Source of the DNA: Aestuariivirga sp.
Lineage (GTDB): Bacteria; Pseudomonadota; Alphaproteobacteria; Rhizobiales; Aestuariivirgaceae
Length of the DNA stretch: 64,000 nucleotides
Direction of reading: 5' to 3'
Assembly (NCBI GenBank): GCA_030680855.1
Contig: JAUXUN010000070.1
Coordinates: forward strand, 1 to 64,000
Shown here: piece after piece, positions 62,289 through 64,000 of the stretch
Numbering within the stretch: position 1 is the first letter of the stretch
How the letters are laid out: each line of letters starts with the position of its first letter
Position numbers and translations under genes: made by a program
Notes under the pieces: model-generated
Databases searched by the model: none
What the model was told of the DNA's origin: nothing
What the model saw: the letters and a program-made list of their open reading frames with translations, nothing else

Positions 62289-63167
62289 TCAGGTAGGGAA
62301 TGCCGCCCAATTTACAAGGGCTGCCTGCCCCCGCCACCAGGTGAGCTGGCGCTTGATATATTGGCGGGTTGCCGTTTTGGCCAAAGCCACGGCTTCCGGC
62401 AGGGATATTTCACCGCGCAAATGACGGGTGAGTTCGGGAACGCCAATGGCTTTCATCATGGGCAATACGCTGCCGTGCTTGATCAGGGGGCGCACTTCCT
62501 CGAGCGCCCCGGCCGCCATCATCCGGTCAAACCGGCGTTCGGCGCGGTTGTAGAGTTCCTCGCGCGGCACATCGACCAGATGGCGCTCGACGAAGGCATC
62601 CTTGAGAAATGCCTGCGATTGCGCTTCCGCCTGCCAATGGGAAAGCGGTTTTCCGGTTCCCTCGATCACCTCCAGGGCGCGCGACAGGCGTTGCCTGTCG
62701 TTCGGATTCAACGCCTTGGCGCTTTCCTTGTCACGGCGGATAAGCTCCCTGTAAAGATCGCCCTCAAAGCTCCGCCATTTCTCACGGATATCGAGCGAAA
62801 TGGGCGGAACTTCGGCCAGCCCTTTCTCCAGAGCCATAAAATACATTCCGGTTCCACCGGTGATGATGGGCAACTTGCCGGCAGCCCACGCCGTTTCAAT
62901 TTCGCTCTTGGCATCCGCCAGCCAGTGCGCCACCGAATAGCTGTCGAGGCCCGACACATGGCCGTAAAGCCTGTGGGGAGCCATATGCACTTCCTCATCA
63001 GTTGGCCGGGCTGAAAGGATGCGGAGTTCCCGGTAAACCTGCAGCGCGTCCGCATTGATGATGACGCCGTCACGCTCCCTGGCCAGCGTCAGGGCAAGGG
63101 CAGACTTGCCGCTGGCGGTGGGGCCTGCGATAAGCAGCGCAGATTTGGCTTTGGTCGGGTTCATCAT
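62289..63167 (-). CDS. miaA: tRNA dimethylallyltransferase
   Basis: 292 residues from ATG 63167 (or 63164); the open frame extends antisense into serB but that part is not coding. P-loop GPTASGKSAL near residue 14, INADALQVY, GGTGMYFMALEKGLAEVPP and the C-terminal TRQYIKRQLTWWRG are MiaA hallmarks. It adds dimethylallyl to A37 of tRNAs reading U-starting codons. Its start codon overlaps that of divergent serB. Confidence 0.96.
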   Translation of the reverse strand: MMNPTKAKSALLIAGPTASGKSALALTLARERDGVIINADALQVYRELRILSARPTDEEVHMAPHRLYGHVSGLDSYSVAHWLADAKSEIETAWAAGKLPIITGGTGMYFMALEKGLAEVPPISLDIREKWRSFEGDLYRELIRRDKESAKALNPNDRQRLSRALEVIEGTGKPLSHWQAEAQSQAFLKDAFVERHLVDVPREELYNRAERRFDRMMAAGALEEVRPLIKHGSVLPMMKAIGVPELTRHLRGEISLPEAVALAKTATRQYIKRQLTWWRGQAALVNWAAFPT

Positions 63168-64000
63168 GACATCGGTACTTGTTCTCATAGCAGCCCCGGG
63201 CTCCAACGCAATAAACGACGCTGTCGTGGCGATTGTAGGAACACCACCTCTTTGGCTCTCCAAAGGCGAGGCGGCGGACTTCGCGGCACCCGACAACTTT
63301 GGAAAACTCCGCGAGGCCTTGGCCACGTTCCCCATTGACGTAAATCTGGTTTCCAAAAGCAACCGCCGCAAGAGGCTGCTTATCGCCGACATGGATTCAA
63401 CCATGATCCAGCAGGAATGCATAGATGAGTTGGGCATCGTGGCGGGCCTTGGCGACAAGATCAAAGCCATCACCGTGCGTGCCATGCGCGGAGAGATCGA
63501 CTTTGCCGACGCGCTTCGTGAACGCGTGGGCCTGATGGCGGGCCTTGACGCAAAGGTCATCGACAGCATCTTGCGTGAGCGCATCACCTTCATGCCCGGC
63601 GGCAAAACCCTGGTCGCCACCATGAGAGCGCAAAGGGCCTACACGGCACTTGTCTCCGGCGGCTTCCGCCAGTTCACCTCGAAGGTCGCCGCCAGCCTCG
63701 GCTTTCACACCAATGAAGCCAACGACCTCATCATCGAAAATGGCAAGCTCACGGGCAAGGTGGCGGAACCCATTCTTGGCAAAGAGGCCAAGCTTGCGGC
63801 CCTCAGGCATCTCAGCCTGGTAGACGGCCTGACCCCCGCCGACGCCATCGCGGTGGGCGACGGCGCCAATGATATTCCCATGCTGCAAGCCGCCGGCATG
63901 GGCGTGGCGCTGCACGCCAAGCCGAAGGTGCAGGAGGCCTTGCAGCTCCGCATCAATCACGGCGACCTGACCGCGCTGCTTTATTTGCAGGGATACAAGA
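63166..64000 (+). CDS. serB: Phosphoserine phosphatase (3' end outside window)
   Basis: 278 codons are visible from ATG 63166 with no stop. The HAD motifs are LIADMDSTMIQQEC (nucleophile Asp near residue 81), SGG in ALVSGGFRQF, and GDGANDIPML; family members end about where the window does (TALLYLQGYK). It makes serine from phosphoserine. The N-terminal 70 residues form the usual ACT-like domain. Divergent overlap with miaA is a conserved neighbourhood in alphaproteobacteria, though a start-codon overlap is unusually tight. Confidence 0.95.
   Translation, partial: MTSVLVLIAAPGSNAINDAVVAIVGTPPLWLSKGEAADFAAPDNFGKLREALATFPIDVNLVSKSNRRKRLLIADMDSTMIQQECIDELGIVAGLGDKIKAITVRAMRGEIDFADALRERVGLMAGLDAKVIDSILRERITFMPGGKTLVATMRAQRAYTALVSGGFRQFTSKVAASLGFHTNEANDLIIENGKLTGKVAEPILGKEAKLAALRHLSLVDGLTPADAIAVGDGANDIPMLQAAGMGVALHAKPKVQEALQLRINHGDLTALLYLQGYK

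Noticed and set aside
63397-63960. 187-codon minus-strand frame
   Set aside because: Antisense shadow of serB.

Overview
The window looks like a piece of an alphaproteobacterial chromosome, most likely a Hyphomicrobiales (Rhizobiales) relative. The evidence is the linked core set leuA, ilvC, pdxJ, ilvN, ilvB, miaA and serB, with alphaproteobacterial-type proteins and leader peptides. No rRNA is present. There is one complete tRNA, tRNA-Lys(CTT), on the minus strand at 40148-40223.

Region 1 (1 to about 40.1 kb) is an accessory catabolic island. It is littered with decayed insertion sequences (IS630, IS3, IS5 and IS481-type) and truncated genes (MlrC-type peptidase, GTP cyclohydrolase I, alpha/beta hydrolase, SDR, acyl-CoA ligase, MeaB). 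Its heart is a long minus-strand run from 28.9 to 16.8 kb. This run holds a GntR regulator, a B12-binding mutase small subunit, a CoA ligase, a MeaB GTPase, a mutase large subunit, an enoyl-CoA hydratase, a RidA protein and an SDR, followed by a five-gene cytochrome P450 electron-transfer cluster. The order small subunit - ligase - MeaB - large subunit, plus visible active-site residues, resembles 2-hydroxyisobutyryl-CoA mutase loci rather than methylmalonyl-CoA mutase. Around it lie a branched-chain-type ABC transporter split between two places (6.1-9.4 kb and 30.7-32.1 kb), an aldehyde dehydrogenase, a glutamine-synthetase-like ligase, a thiolase, a 3-hydroxyacyl-CoA dehydrogenase and cobalamin genes (two PduO-type adenosyltransferases and cobT). 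My inference is an island for uptake, oxidation, CoA activation and B12-dependent carbon-skeleton rearrangement of a branched, possibly amine-bearing, compound. A second, partly dead B12-linked operon sits at 35.5-39.7 kb.

Region 2 (about 39.7-40.2 kb) is the junction: a 28-bp tRNA-Pro fragment, a small excisionase-like gene and the intact tRNA-Lys whose 3' end faces the island.

Region 3 (40.2-64 kb) is mostly GC-rich core genome: L,D-transpeptidase, PilZ protein, Popeye-like cyclic-nucleotide protein, ankyrin-cytochrome c fusion, leuA, PhzF, VWA protein, TauE permease, an HxlR/quinone-reductase pair and the ilv/pdxJ/miaA/serB genes. AT-richer defence and toxin-antitoxin cassettes have been inserted between these genes: Shedu (sduA), a CD-NTase plus DUF6602 pair, a HigB/XRE/HEPN trio and a HigBA pair flanked by direct repeats. 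leuA and ilvB are each preceded by a short leader peptide rich in the regulated amino acids. Each leader ATG lies six bases after a good -10 box, which points to leaderless attenuator peptides.
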